From NCBI GenBank assembly GCA_018055925.1, contig JAGPGQ010000002.1, positions 1 through 58,203 on the forward strand: DNA of 58,203 nucleotides, given 5' to 3'. This document shows positions 14,760-24,226 of the stretch, piece after piece. Source of the DNA: Micropruina sp. Its GTDB lineage: Bacteria; Actinomycetota; Actinomycetes; Propionibacteriales; Propionibacteriaceae. The translations under genes were made by a program, and so were the position numbers. How positions within the stretch are numbered: the first letter of the stretch is position 1; each line of letters begins with the position of its first letter. Below the pieces are notes generated by a model. That model saw only the letters and a program-made list of their open reading frames with translations. It made no database searches and was not told the origin of the DNA.

Positions 14760-16991
14760 GTGCCGCTTGTTTCCGTTGTGGTCCCCGTGCACAACGCTGA
14801 GCGGCACCTCGGAGAGTGCCTCGACAGCATTCGACGCCAGACCCTCACCGACATCGAGATCATTCTGGTCGACGACGGCTCGACGGACTCCTCGCCCGGC
14901 ATCCTCGCCGAGTTCGCGGCGTCCGATCCGCGAGCGATCGTCCTTCGGGGCCCGGCGCAAGGCAGCGCCGGCGCCGCCCGGAATCTGGGCCTCGATTCCG
15001 CCACCGGTGACTACCTGTCGTTCCTCGACGCCGACGACTGCTTCGCGCCCACGCTCCTGGCGGAACTTCATCGCAAGGCCGTGGCCGATGACGCCGACAT
15101 CGCGCTCTCGAAGTTCCAGCTGTATCACGAGGGCAGCGGGGACTATTCGCCGGCCGACTGGTCACTGCGGCTGGAGTTCCTTCCCCGGCGCCGTCCGTTC
15201 GCGCCGCAGGAGATTCCGGACCAACTCTTCTTCTCGGTGAATCCGGCGGCCTGGAACAAGTTGTTCCGAACGTCGTTCGTCCGGGCCAAGGGCCTGCGCT
15301 TCCAGCCGCTTCGACGAACTAACGACGCCTGCTTCACCTTCCTCGCCTTGGCGCGTGCGGAGCGGATCACCTACATCGACCGCGCGTTGGTCAGCTATCG
15401 CACGGACAACAGCGCCAGCCTCCAGGGCACTGTGGATCGCTCCCCATTGGAATTCGTCGACGCTCTCGAGGGGCTGCGAGAGGGATTGCGGGAGGCCGGT
15501 CTCTTCGACACCTTCGAGCGCGGCTTTGTCAACCAGGCGTTGGCGATGTGTATCACCAATCTCAAACGGCCGAAAACCCCGGAGGCGTTTCTGGAGATCT
15601 ACCACGCCTTGCGCGAGGACGTCCTCCAACGGCTCGGGATCCTGGGTCGCCCACGTGGGTACTTCCTGCGTCGGGACCTCTCGCGGAACTTGGCGCAGAT
15701 CCTCGAACTCAGCCCGGAAGCCCTCCTCTTCCATCGGCTGAGAGACACCACCGAGGTTGCGGAGAAGGCCAAGGCGGACGCCCGCCGGGCGGCCCGCGAG
15801 ATCGACATGCGCGCGGCTGCGGCACCATGGTTCGAGCGACCCGCGGCGAATCCGGAGCCGGCGGCGGCCGCCGGAGCGGAACGGCCGCCGGAACCGGTGG
15901 ATGGCGTGACGTCCCTCCCCGACGTCTCCGTCATCGTCCCGGTCCACAACACGGAGATTTTCCTGCAGCAATGCCTCGACAGTGTCCTGGCCCAGCCGGG
16001 GGTCGCGCTCGAGTTGATCTGTGTCGACGACGGATCGACCGACGGCTCCGGACGTCTAGTGGACGACTACGCCGCCCGCGACGAGCGGATCCACGTGATC
16101 CACCAGGCCAACGCCGGGCTGTCCGCGGCCCGCAACGCCGGCATCGAGGCGGCGACCGGGCGCTACCTCTGCTTCCTGGACAGCGACGACTATTGGCGCA
16201 TCGACGCGTTGGCTGATCTCGTCCGGCGGGCCGACACCCAGGATCTCGACGTGTTGATGTTCGATGCGGTCTCGCTGCGGGAAGAGGGCGTCGACGACAA
16301 GCTCTGGGACGACTATCGCGACTACTACGTCCGGCAGTCACGCGACGGGGTGCGAACCGGGGTCGAACTGTTGGCAGCGATGAAAGCGGACCGAGAGTAC
16401 CGGGCCAGTGCATGCCTCTATCTCGTCCGCAGGCAACTGGTGACCGACGCTGGGCTGCGGTTCTACCCGGGTATCGCGTATGAGGACAACCTGTTCTCAT
16501 TCGGGCTGATGCTGCAGGCCGAAAGGGCCTCGCACACCCAGACGGCGCTCTACGCACGCCGTGTCCGTCCCGGCTCGATCGTGACCACGGGCACCCGCGC
16601 GGCCGCGGCTCGCGGGTACTTCGTCACGTGCGTGGAGATGCTCCGGGTGATCAACGGCCGGCGCTTCGATGACCCAGTGGTCTCAGCCGCGCTCGGCGAC
16701 CTGATCGCGGGAGCCTTCCGGGCAGCGCGGAACAATCTGGTCACACTGCCGGAGGACCTGGCCGAGCGGCTGCGGGAGGTGGATCCGGCACCGGACGCGC
16801 AGGCGATTCAGCGGTTGCTGATGCGGTCCTGGCGGGAAGAGCGGGCGAGCCGGATCCTGGCGAAGCGGTTGAAGCGAGCCACGGGCAAGCCACCGCGCTG
16901 GCGTCGTCATCCGCTCGTAGTGCGGGTCAGGCCGCTGGTGGTGCGGATCAAACGGCTTGGCAAGCGCATTCTGGGGCAGGTAGGCGGATAG
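14760..16991 (+). CDS. Bifunctional-looking glycosyltransferase with two GT2 domains
   Basis: This 743-residue protein contains two GT-A family 2 domains. The first opens with VSVVVPVHNAERHLGECLDS and VDDGSTDSS and has FLDADD as its DxD-like metal site. After a linker of about 150 residues the second opens with VSVIVPVHNTEIFLQQCLDS and carries CVDDGSTDGS and FLDSDD. Dual GT2 proteins often polymerise alternating sugars or extend poly-phosphate-sugar chains. The GTG start at 14760 follows GAGAGGGT. A basic C-terminal tail (RWRRHPLVVRVRPLVVRIKR) could contact the membrane. It ends eight bases before the pyruvyltransferase gene, so the two are probably cotranscribed. Donor and acceptor are not evident. 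Confidence 0.93.
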   Translation: MPLVSVVVPVHNAERHLGECLDSIRRQTLTDIEIILVDDGSTDSSPGILAEFAASDPRAIVLRGPAQGSAGAARNLGLDSATGDYLSFLDADDCFAPTLLAELHRKAVADDADIALSKFQLYHEGSGDYSPADWSLRLEFLPRRRPFAPQEIPDQLFFSVNPAAWNKLFRTSFVRAKGLRFQPLRRTNDACFTFLALARAERITYIDRALVSYRTDNSASLQGTVDRSPLEFVDALEGLREGLREAGLFDTFERGFVNQALAMCITNLKRPKTPEAFLEIYHALREDVLQRLGILGRPRGYFLRRDLSRNLAQILELSPEALLFHRLRDTTEVAEKAKADARRAAREIDMRAAAAPWFERPAANPEPAAAAGAERPPEPVDGVTSLPDVSVIVPVHNTEIFLQQCLDSVLAQPGVALELICVDDGSTDGSGRLVDDYAARDERIHVIHQANAGLSAARNAGIEAATGRYLCFLDSDDYWRIDALADLVRRADTQDLDVLMFDAVSLREEGVDDKLWDDYRDYYVRQSRDGVRTGVELLAAMKADREYRASACLYLVRRQLVTDAGLRFYPGIAYEDNLFSFGLMLQAERASHTQTALYARRVRPGSIVTTGTRAAAARGYFVTCVEMLRVINGRRFDDPVVSAALGDLIAGAFRAARNNLVTLPEDLAERLREVDPAPDAQAIQRLLMRSWREERASRILAKRLKRATGKPPRWRRHPLVVRVRPLVVRIKRLGKRILGQVGG

Positions 16992-16999
16992 GGAGCATC

Positions 17000-18238
17000 A
17001 TGGGAACCACGCCGAGGATCGGGGTCATGGGTTGCCTGCCCAGGATGCCCGATGCCTTCCCGATCGACATGCGCGAAAACGCCGGCAACATGATCCACGG
17101 CAACGCGCCGTTCGAGATGTTCCCCGATGTGGTCTTCTATCGCGATCCGATGTTCACCCGGGATGGTGTCAACTTCCACGACTACGTGAACCGGGAATGC
17201 TCCCACGTCCTGATCACGCTGGCCAACACCATCCGTCTGGGAAATCCGGACGGCACTCGGTATGCACGGTTCCAGTCCTTTCTCGAACGGTGCCAGGTGC
17301 CGATCGTGATCTTCGGACTGGGCGTGCAGTCTCCGACCAGGGAACTCCCGGCGGATGCGCTGCCCACGGAGGCGATCGAGTTGATGAAGTACCTCGGCGA
17401 CCATACGGAGAAGGTCGGTGTCCGAGGCGAGTTCACGGCGGCCGTGTTCGAGCACTATGCGGGCGTGACCAATACGTTTGTCACCGGCTGCCCGTCGTTC
17501 TTCTCCCGTCCGTCCGGTTTCGACGACCTGGCCGCCGCACTCGCCGAGAACCGCACAGGCCGCGCCTCCTTCAACGGCACCAAGTACGGAGACCCGGACG
17601 AGGAGCGGATGCTCATTCGGGCCATCCAGGCGGACGCACATTGGGTGGAATCGGCCAATCCTGCGGCGGCTCGCTATCATCGCGATCTCCAGCGCGGTTC
17701 GTCCCGGCCAAGGCCCCCGGGCTTCTTGAAGCAGGCGATCCGTCGACGCGACCTGTCGCGCGAGCAGGTCGAGGCCTACTTCGCGGCGCGGTTCCGGATC
17801 TTCCGGACGCCGGATGCCTGGTATCAGTTCAACCGCGAACAGGTGGGCTTCACCTACGGAACCAGGTTCCACTCCAACATGGCGTCCTTGCTCGCCGGCG
17901 TGCCGGCGCTCTGGGTGACCCATGACAGCCGCACCGAGGAATTCACCGACTACCTGCGCGTGCCGGCCCTCCCGAAGGAGGAGGCAACCGAGTTGAGTCC
18001 GGCCGAGTTGAGGCTGCGGGCCGACTATGCGCCCATGTACGCGGCGTTGCCGGAACTTTTCGCCAGGTTCAACCAGTACCTGAGCACACACAGCCTGCCT
18101 GCGATTCCTCCGCCCGCAGCCGCCACACAGATCCCGGAAACAGCCAGCTTGTCTGAGGCTCAGGAGTCAGGGTCGAGCCCATCGATTGTGGGTCGCGTCA
18201 AGCGGGTCGCGCGCCGGATACTCTCTGCGGGCGGATGA
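17000..18238 (+). CDS. Polysaccharide pyruvyl transferase family protein
   Basis: This 412-residue protein matches the polysaccharide pyruvyltransferase family, which adds ketal-linked pyruvate from PEP to exopolysaccharide sugars (CsaB and WcaK relatives). Recognisable segments are NAGNMIHGNAPFEMF at the N-terminus, PIVIFGLGVQS in the centre, KVGVRGEFTAAV, and the C-terminal signature YGTRFHSNMASLLAGVPAL with the conserved His. The last 60 residues are low-complexity and then basic (GRVKRVARRIL). The start follows AGGGAGC. It is the last gene of a plus-strand operon after the dual GT2 gene and faces a convergent glycosyltransferase. Some members of this superfamily are glycosyltransferases, so the pyruvyl donor is not certain. 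Confidence 0.87.
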   Translation: MGTTPRIGVMGCLPRMPDAFPIDMRENAGNMIHGNAPFEMFPDVVFYRDPMFTRDGVNFHDYVNRECSHVLITLANTIRLGNPDGTRYARFQSFLERCQVPIVIFGLGVQSPTRELPADALPTEAIELMKYLGDHTEKVGVRGEFTAAVFEHYAGVTNTFVTGCPSFFSRPSGFDDLAAALAENRTGRASFNGTKYGDPDEERMLIRAIQADAHWVESANPAAARYHRDLQRGSSRPRPPGFLKQAIRRRDLSREQVEAYFAARFRIFRTPDAWYQFNREQVGFTYGTRFHSNMASLLAGVPALWVTHDSRTEEFTDYLRVPALPKEEATELSPAELRLRADYAPMYAALPELFARFNQYLSTHSLPAIPPPAAATQIPETASLSEAQESGSSPSIVGRVKRVARRILSAGG

Positions 18239-18356
18239 ACCCGACTCGATCCACCGCTCGGGCGGGGACGCGAGGGGATCCCTCGATCCCACCGGGTCGG
18301 GCTACCCGGAGGGTCAGGCCCATCTTGGAGAATAGGCTAACCAGCCCAGCGACCGC

Positions 18357-21300
18357 CTAGACTTGGTCAAGCCCATCGCCGTGCCTAGTTGACCACAACG
18401 CGGTGGCATCGGTCAGTAGTCTTTTCGCCCGAGTCGTAAACGAATGACTCATCGCTACTTCACGGCCGATTTTGGCCATAGCCTCATCGTCGGGGAACGA
18501 GGAACGCAGGCCCTCCTCCGACGTTAGCCATCGCAATTCTTCAGGCGTGCGGTAGACTTGGACTGCTCCCTTAAATAGCAGCTCAATGCCTTCCACAGAA
18601 TCACTAACCACCCTTGCCCCGGAACAAACTGCGTCAAAGAGCCTGTTCGCAATGAACCCCTCGCGGGCCATATCGGGATGATGATCGGACAACACCACGC
18701 GCGCCGCCTGATACAGCGCACAAAGCTGATCGTTAGGAAAGTATGGACCCTCGATATTCTCCGTCGGGATATAGCGTTCCCAGAGTTCACCCCAGACCCG
18801 GAGGTCTAAACCCACACCGAGTGCGTCCATGACGACTTTGCGTGGCCCATTCGGGCGCGTCTGACCGACGAAGACCGCCGCACCGTCGGCGCAACTGAGA
18901 GAATCAGGCCGCGGACGCCGGACGGTTGAGAATGAAAGCGTGTCCGTTGCTTGTAGTAACGGTTGGATGTCTCGGGAAAAATGCCCACTTGCCCACTTTG
19001 CCCACTTGAACGACGCCGCGTAGATGAGGTCATAGCCCACTAGTTCATCCACCGTGATCTTGCTCGGATGGCTGAGTATCCACAGAATGTTTATCTTACC
19101 CGGGTGCGGCCTCACGGGGAACTGCCCACGTATCGCCAGATTTACGTCGTCGAGCGCTGTCAGCGGGCCGGTCTGCGCGCTGCGCCTGTAGGTTACGACC
19201 TCTTGACCAAGAGTCTCTAGGCCAAGGGCGAGATCCTCGATGAAGTGAGTGTCCCCCCAACGCAAACCGACTGAGCCGCCAGGTGCAGGGTTCTTGATAC
19301 TCCATCTCAATCTCGGGATCAACTCTCCGTCCGCCGACCGCACCGCTTTGGGTGGTCTCACTACAATAGGTCGCGGCGCCGGAAACATCCCGCCATCGGT
19401 ACCCACGTGCGCTATTTGCAGGCCCAGTGCGCGGTACGCGTCGGAACTCGGCTCTGGTAACATTCCCCGCCATCGACGTAGGAATAGGCGGCGGTTCTCC
19501 TCTATGCGATCACCTCGACCGACGGTCTTGCTCTCATGGTGTTCTACGATTGAGTCCGGAGCAACTGCGAACCGTCCCCCGAATGAGTCGACAGCCCGCA
19601 GGCATAGATCAATATCCTCCGATCCATTGACGAATATCGGATCGAAGCCGCGAAGTTCGACCACCTCAGAGGCGCGCATCAATAGCGCAGCGGCGGTGGC
19701 TGCACGTAGCGGAATGTGTCGCATGGCTCTTCCATCTTCGAATGGATGGCCAGCCAGTGGCGTCTGCGGAAAAGAATCTGCCGCGAGAAACTCGATTCCC
19801 GCTGATTGAATCGTTTCATCAGGATACAGCAGAAGCGGCTGGACGCCACGGATCCACGGATCGTCCAAGCGCCTTAGCAAGGGAGCGAGCCAGCCCGGAC
19901 GCGCGGCCGTATCGTTGTTAAGGAACAGAACATACTCGCCGGTGCTCGCGATGACTCCAAAATTACTACCGATGGCAAAGTTGTAATTGAGTGGCAAGCG
20001 AATAACACGAGTATGAGGGAAGAGCGCAGCCGCGGTGTCGAGGACCTGCGAGACCTCCCGCGTGGATCCGTTGTCGATGACGAGCACTTCTATATCATGC
20101 TCCTTGGAGTTCTCTACAACTGCAGACACTGCCCGGAGGGTCATCGCATATTCCTGGTAGCAGGGCATAATGATGGATACGCGACCCCGTACTCTCTCTC
20201 CCAGAGAGGTTCGAGCGTGATTCCAGTCGAGCAGATGTTTCGCATAGACCACCCACTGCCAATGTGAGGACTCTGGGCCCGGTCGCAAGCCGGTGGGCCC
20301 CAGGGATTTAGGACGAGCAACACCTAGATAGGGCACGGCGGACACTACTGCCTCGCCAGCCAGGCGAATCAGGAGATCATGCTCGTCCCAGGCGCGAAGC
20401 GAAGGGTCGAAGCCTCCGATGGCACGGACAGTGTCGGCACGCGCCAAGAACGCGTTAGCGTCGATGTAGGAGGAAGTTTGCAGTTGACGAACGCCGACTT
20501 CTCCGGTTTCGAAAGAACTCTGCTTCGTGGACTCGTCGAAGTGCCGGCTCACTGCGTGAACCACGTCGGCGCCATTGTCCTGAATCGCCGCGATCATGGT
20601 GCTGAGGTAGGTATCGCGCCAGCGGGCACTCGGGTCAAGCATCGCGATGTACTGGCCTGAGGCGAGATCTAGGGCGCGTTGGTGCGCTTCCCCACTTCCC
20701 GCCCCTCTTACGTTGATGATGCGAACTCTTGGTTCTGCCTCGACGAGTTGATCGAGTACTGAGAGAGTGGGTTCCGTGTTGCCGCACGCAATCAGGAGCA
20801 ACTCCCAGGCAGTATGGGTCTGTTGCTGCACGCACTCGAGTGCTTGACAGAGAACATCTGGTTCATCCGTCACCTTCATGAAGATCGATACCAACGCCTG
20901 CTCGGTCACATCGCAGCGCCTTAGTGATCGGCCTTGTTTGTATGACTTCCGCGCCGGTCTGCCTCCCGATTCCACGATCTGTTTCCGTAGATCGCGGGCT
21001 ACTGTGATCGAATGTTCTCGGGCCACCTTCCACGTCACACCGAGAGCCCGTAGCGAGCCGATGACGGGAAGGACAGTGGCATCGGAGAGATTGTCCAGGA
21101 AGGTCGCCACCGCATCTACATCATCGCGATCTCCCTTGGAAAGGAGATCTCGGGGCTCAAAGAGCGGACTCCAATCCGTACGGAGTGACTCCCTAGAGCC
21201 GTAGTACTCCAGCATGGCCGCCGTACCAGCAATGCCGGCCTGCGCCCACGAGAGTCGGATATCCCGGCGAACGCGATTGAGTGAGATCAGCGGACTCGGC

Positions 21301-21539
21301 GACCAGTAGCGAAAGGACCGATTCTGAACGTAGTGAGATGCGGCCATCGCCGCGGACTCGAAGTCAATACCCGTCTGGGCCTGATAGAACCCGACGTCGA
21401 ATATTGGTGATTGGGCAAGGGCCTTGACAGTATCATTGATCTCGGCCTCGCCGGCGACAGTCCCATGGCCCCAGCGTCGGCGACGCCAGTCGATGGATCG
21501 AAGACGGCGGATTGCCGAGCCTATCGCTTTTCGCATCAT
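18357..21539 (-). CDS. Large multidomain glycosyltransferase (two GT2 domains plus CgeB-like GT4 domain)
   Basis: This 1060-residue protein carries several transferase domains. After about 210 helical residues, the first GT2-like domain (about 220-410) starts VSIFMKVTDEPDVLCQALECV, with its motifs degraded to MLDPSARW. A second, canonical GT2 domain of the rhamnosyltransferase type (about 450-690) has VSIIMPCYQE, VIDNGSTRE, FLNNDT and GSEDIDLCLR. The C-terminal third contains WILSHPSKITVDEL, AVFVGQTRPNGPRKVVMDAL and REGFIANRLFDAVCSGARVVSD, the CgeB/GT4-like pattern. Such proteins extend rhamnan or other surface polysaccharides. Codon use is visibly less GC-biased than in the flanking genes. 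The start is ATGATG at 21539 or 21536; I see no strong ribosome-binding site. Confidence 0.85.
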   Translation of the reverse strand: MMRKAIGSAIRRLRSIDWRRRRWGHGTVAGEAEINDTVKALAQSPIFDVGFYQAQTGIDFESAAMAASHYVQNRSFRYWSPSPLISLNRVRRDIRLSWAQAGIAGTAAMLEYYGSRESLRTDWSPLFEPRDLLSKGDRDDVDAVATFLDNLSDATVLPVIGSLRALGVTWKVAREHSITVARDLRKQIVESGGRPARKSYKQGRSLRRCDVTEQALVSIFMKVTDEPDVLCQALECVQQQTHTAWELLLIACGNTEPTLSVLDQLVEAEPRVRIINVRGAGSGEAHQRALDLASGQYIAMLDPSARWRDTYLSTMIAAIQDNGADVVHAVSRHFDESTKQSSFETGEVGVRQLQTSSYIDANAFLARADTVRAIGGFDPSLRAWDEHDLLIRLAGEAVVSAVPYLGVARPKSLGPTGLRPGPESSHWQWVVYAKHLLDWNHARTSLGERVRGRVSIIMPCYQEYAMTLRAVSAVVENSKEHDIEVLVIDNGSTREVSQVLDTAAALFPHTRVIRLPLNYNFAIGSNFGVIASTGEYVLFLNNDTAARPGWLAPLLRRLDDPWIRGVQPLLLYPDETIQSAGIEFLAADSFPQTPLAGHPFEDGRAMRHIPLRAATAAALLMRASEVVELRGFDPIFVNGSEDIDLCLRAVDSFGGRFAVAPDSIVEHHESKTVGRGDRIEENRRLFLRRWRGMLPEPSSDAYRALGLQIAHVGTDGGMFPAPRPIVVRPPKAVRSADGELIPRLRWSIKNPAPGGSVGLRWGDTHFIEDLALGLETLGQEVVTYRRSAQTGPLTALDDVNLAIRGQFPVRPHPGKINILWILSHPSKITVDELVGYDLIYAASFKWAKWASGHFSRDIQPLLQATDTLSFSTVRRPRPDSLSCADGAAVFVGQTRPNGPRKVVMDALGVGLDLRVWGELWERYIPTENIEGPYFPNDQLCALYQAARVVLSDHHPDMAREGFIANRLFDAVCSGARVVSDSVEGIELLFKGAVQVYRTPEELRWLTSEEGLRSSFPDDEAMAKIGREVAMSHSFTTRAKRLLTDATALWSTRHGDGLDQV

Positions 21540-21670
21540 AGATTTACACTCTCAAATTCTTCATGAGCGCATCCGGACCTCTCCCTGTAGTGCCAGGAGT
21601 GGGGTGTTGGGAGGGGTTGGCCATGTCTCACTGTTGGGTCCGACTCCTCGTCGGGTGTCATGACAATCAC

Positions 21671-22897
21671 TCATCGATTCTCGTTGTCGGCGCTCCACAG
21701 CCTTCTGAAGTGCGCCACCGGGCTCGACAGCCTACGACTCAGTCGGTACGACCTGCTGTTCGTAATTGCAGCCAACTTCCGCTTGAGTCCCTGCACTTGG
21801 CCCTCGAGTGCTTCGACTTGAGCCTTTGATCGGGCAAGCCTCTTTGTCGCATTCTCCTTCTGCCTATACATTTTGTCCCGGTCCTCATAGGCGCGCGTGA
21901 GGGCTGCGCTCCGCTCCGCTTCCAGCGCGAGAATGGACGCCATAGCCCTGGCCGCGCGGTCCCATTCGAACTGCCCATAGGGGTCTGGAGCCGGATCGCT
22001 CAACACTGCACGCAGTTCCGGGGGTGCCACCGCCCCGTTTGACGCATCGATTGCTTTGAGATTGGAAATGAGCCAGTCATCTCTGGTCAGCCCCACAGGT
22101 GAGGGCTCAGCGGTGCCAAGCGTTCCAGGTGAAGGGTGACGAAAAAGGTAGGACTCCTCCAGGCGGCCGGCAAGCAGGAGTCTGTAGTCACGCATACCAT
22201 GGTGTCGAGGGCTCGGCCGGAGTTTGGGATTGCTTGCATAGGAACGGCCAGCATTTTCCACTTTGGTTCCGAATTGACGCCATGATCGCCACGGAAAATG
22301 CAGTACCTCAATGTCGTTCTGGGGTGCGGGGCGTCCAGCGCTCGGCATATTTACGAAGTGATTTCCCTGCGATACCGAGACATCAGCAAAGCCGACATGC
22401 ACGGCGTTGTCCGTGGGATGAGCGTGTAGTCCAGCGGTTCGAAAGAGTGTGTCAGCGGGGCGATGGTCTCTCCAGATGAGTCTGTCGAGCCCGCTGCCAA
22501 AACGTGCAGCATGACCTGTCATATTGATAACCGGTACAGTGAAGGAGCCGACTTCCTTAGGTGTTCGTTCCAATGCCTGGCGCAGGGTGATTGTGCGATC
22601 TATCGGCAGAAAGAACTCGTCCGCGTCGACATTAATGACCCAATCGGCGTGATGGACGGAGTATGCGCGTGACGCCATCGCCGACACGAGTGCTCCTTGC
22701 TTCTTGTCATGGACAACGTAGTCATGGAGTTCGAGTCTGCCGCTGGATTGATAGCGTGCGAGGATGTCTCGCGTCCCGTCAAGCGAGCCGTTGTCCGTCG
22801 CGATAATGAGGTCGACCCCCTGTGCCAGGTGATGCTCGACTACCGCGGCGACAATGTCTGCCTCATCCCGCACGAGCAACGTCATGACGAGTTTCAT
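21671..22897 (-). CDS. Glycosyltransferase family 2 (GT92/DUF23-like) with coiled-coil tail
   Basis: This 408-residue protein begins MKLVMTLLVRDEADIVAAVVEHHL and continues IIATDNGSLDGT and DWVINVDADEF, the nucleotide-binding and DxD motifs of the Glyco_tranf_2_4 type. Residues about 320-385 form a heptad-like charged helix (EAERSAALTRAYEDRDKMYRQ), and the end, TNSRSYRLSRRLSSPVAHFRRLW, is a tail common on surface-glycan transferases. The ATG at 22897 aligns with the conserved domain start; frames upstream of it run into the preceding small ORF. It lies 10 bases after that ORF and is probably cotranscribed with the methyltransferase. Confidence 0.85.
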   Translation of the reverse strand: MKLVMTLLVRDEADIVAAVVEHHLAQGVDLIIATDNGSLDGTRDILARYQSSGRLELHDYVVHDKKQGALVSAMASRAYSVHHADWVINVDADEFFLPIDRTITLRQALERTPKEVGSFTVPVINMTGHAARFGSGLDRLIWRDHRPADTLFRTAGLHAHPTDNAVHVGFADVSVSQGNHFVNMPSAGRPAPQNDIEVLHFPWRSWRQFGTKVENAGRSYASNPKLRPSPRHHGMRDYRLLLAGRLEESYLFRHPSPGTLGTAEPSPVGLTRDDWLISNLKAIDASNGAVAPPELRAVLSDPAPDPYGQFEWDRAARAMASILALEAERSAALTRAYEDRDKMYRQKENATKRLARSKAQVEALEGQVQGLKRKLAAITNSRSYRLSRRLSSPVAHFRRLWSADNENR

Positions 22898-22907
22898 GCC
22901 TCGAACC

Positions 22908-23159
22908 CTATCGGTTCCTGCGTGGCTGCGGCGCATTGTCCGCGATTGAGGCGGTGGTACCATGAGAGGCATCCTGGATGGCTGCGCCGGTGCGATTGCG
23001 TATGCGGCCAAGGGGCCCGTGCCTCGCCCACATCCCGCGGTACACGAAGCAGGAGCGCGACATCTGTCGGTGGATCAAGCACCTGGCGGCACAACTCATC
23101 CGTCGTGGCTTGGCTCGGAGTCCTTCCCGGAGAATCTTCAGTGTGGATTTGTCGGACAT
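22908..23159 (-). CDS. Small basic hypothetical protein, translationally coupled
   Basis: This is an 83-residue, Arg/Lys-rich protein (MSDKSTLKILREGLRAKPRR...) that I do not recognise. Its ATG overlaps the stop of the methyltransferase gene as TGATG, and it stops 10 bases before the next glycosyltransferase start. This spacing fits an operon gene better than spacer DNA. It has no membrane segment or signal peptide. It could be a genuine small protein, the truncated N-terminus of a longer enzyme, or chance. Its codon bias is not strongly gene-like. Confidence 0.4.
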   Translation of the reverse strand: MSDKSTLKILREGLRAKPRRMSCAARCLIHRQMSRSCFVYRGMWARHGPLGRIRNRTGAAIQDASHGTTASIADNAPQPRRNR

Positions 23160-23821
23160 CAGAAACTGGGCTGGCCGCACATCTCATCGTACGGTCTGCT
23201 AACAGGACCACGTTCGAAGACGACGATGCTGTCGTAAAAGTGCATGGACTTGGTTGTCCGTGTAAAATCCGAAACTTCCAGTTCCGGGTTGCGCGAGTGC
23301 CATGCGTTGAGTGAGTCTGTCAGCGACTTGGCGTACTCCATGAATGATTGTGGGGCTCGATACCCGCCGCCGTAGTTAGGCCAATAGCTCGTGTGCAAAT
23401 CCTCTATCAGGAAGACGCCGTCCGCCGACATGCGTGGATAGACCTCTTCGAATGTCGCCACTTGTTGGCCCATTCTGTGCCCACCATCCTCAATCACGAT
23501 ATCGATCGAACCGATCTCGTCGACCACGGAACGAAGAAAGTCGCGGTCTTCTTGATCTCCGATAAAAATGGTGTCTTTCGGATTGCCGACTGCGGCGCAT
23601 CGGGGGTCGATGTCGACACCGTGGATTCGCGCCGATGGGCCAAAATAGTCGCGCCACATCTGCATTGAGCCCCCGTGTTGCACGCCAAATTCCAATATGC
23701 TCACTGGCTGGCCGCGAAATCTCTGAAAATGGCGATGATATATATCAAAGTAGTGGATCCACTTATGGATACGCCGACCGTGATTCTCGCGGAAATACTC
23801 TTCCAGTGGATTGTTATTCAT
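23159..23821 (-). CDS. SAM-dependent methyltransferase, MycE/TylE-like sugar O-methyltransferase
   Basis: This 220-residue class I methyltransferase has ILEFGVQHGGSMQMWRDYF as motif I, HGVDIDPR as the acidic loop, IVIEDGGH with catalytic/metal-type Asp and His, and LIEDLHTSYWPNYGGG. The ED-HTSYW-GG segment closely resembles macrolide sugar O-methyltransferases (MycE, TylE) and related CmcI-like proteins, which act on sugar hydroxyls with a divalent metal. In a surface-glycan locus the likely role is O-methylation of a polymer sugar, perhaps as a chain-end cap. The substrate is inferred. It is the first gene of a three-gene minus-strand operon, preceded by about 400 bases without a recognised gene. 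Confidence 0.85.
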   Translation of the reverse strand: MNNNPLEEYFRENHGRRIHKWIHYFDIYHRHFQRFRGQPVSILEFGVQHGGSMQMWRDYFGPSARIHGVDIDPRCAAVGNPKDTIFIGDQEDRDFLRSVVDEIGSIDIVIEDGGHRMGQQVATFEEVYPRMSADGVFLIEDLHTSYWPNYGGGYRAPQSFMEYAKSLTDSLNAWHSRNPELEVSDFTRTTKSMHFYDSIVVFERGPVSRPYDEMCGQPSF

Positions 23822-24226
23822 AACTCCCCTCGGGATGATCGGACTGGTCGGCAGGGGCTCCCAGCCTTGGGTGAGTCCGTCTCGCTGGAGTCTACAAGAC
23901 GAATCGGGAGATGCAGAGCATGGCCAGGATGAAGGGAGACCGGCGACCTGGTGGAGGTCGGGGCGGACACGTTGCGGAGGTCACTGAGCGTCTCAACAGG
24001 TGGCTCTGAGGCTCACTTAGTTGTTCCCGGTGGCCTGCCGGCTGAGTCGGCTACGGTGCGGGGCGGGTCCTCGGTCGCTGATGCTGGACCTATTCGGGAG
24101 TGTTGGCTCCCCTCCGCAAGGTAGATCGGGAGGCATCGGTCGCTCGGGCACCTCGGCCGGTCAGTCTCTTCGTGAAGCCCCGCTGGGCATCTCGATCATC
24201 AAGGACCTGTGCGGACAGGACACAGA
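23822..24226. other. Intergenic stretch of 405 bases, no recognised gene
   Basis: This stretch lies between the methyltransferase start and the stop of the upstream Stealth gene on the same strand. Only short frames are open, for example a frame ending SIIKDLCGQDTD on the plus strand near 24230, and none has a recognisable domain or a ribosome-binding site. It should hold the promoter of the methyltransferase operon and may contain decayed coding DNA, but I see no clear terminal repeats or transposase motif. Confidence 0.4.

Noticed and set aside
18292-18309. Short hairpin between convergent glycosyltransferase genes
   Set aside because: Only six base pairs with no T-tract; too weak to call a terminator.
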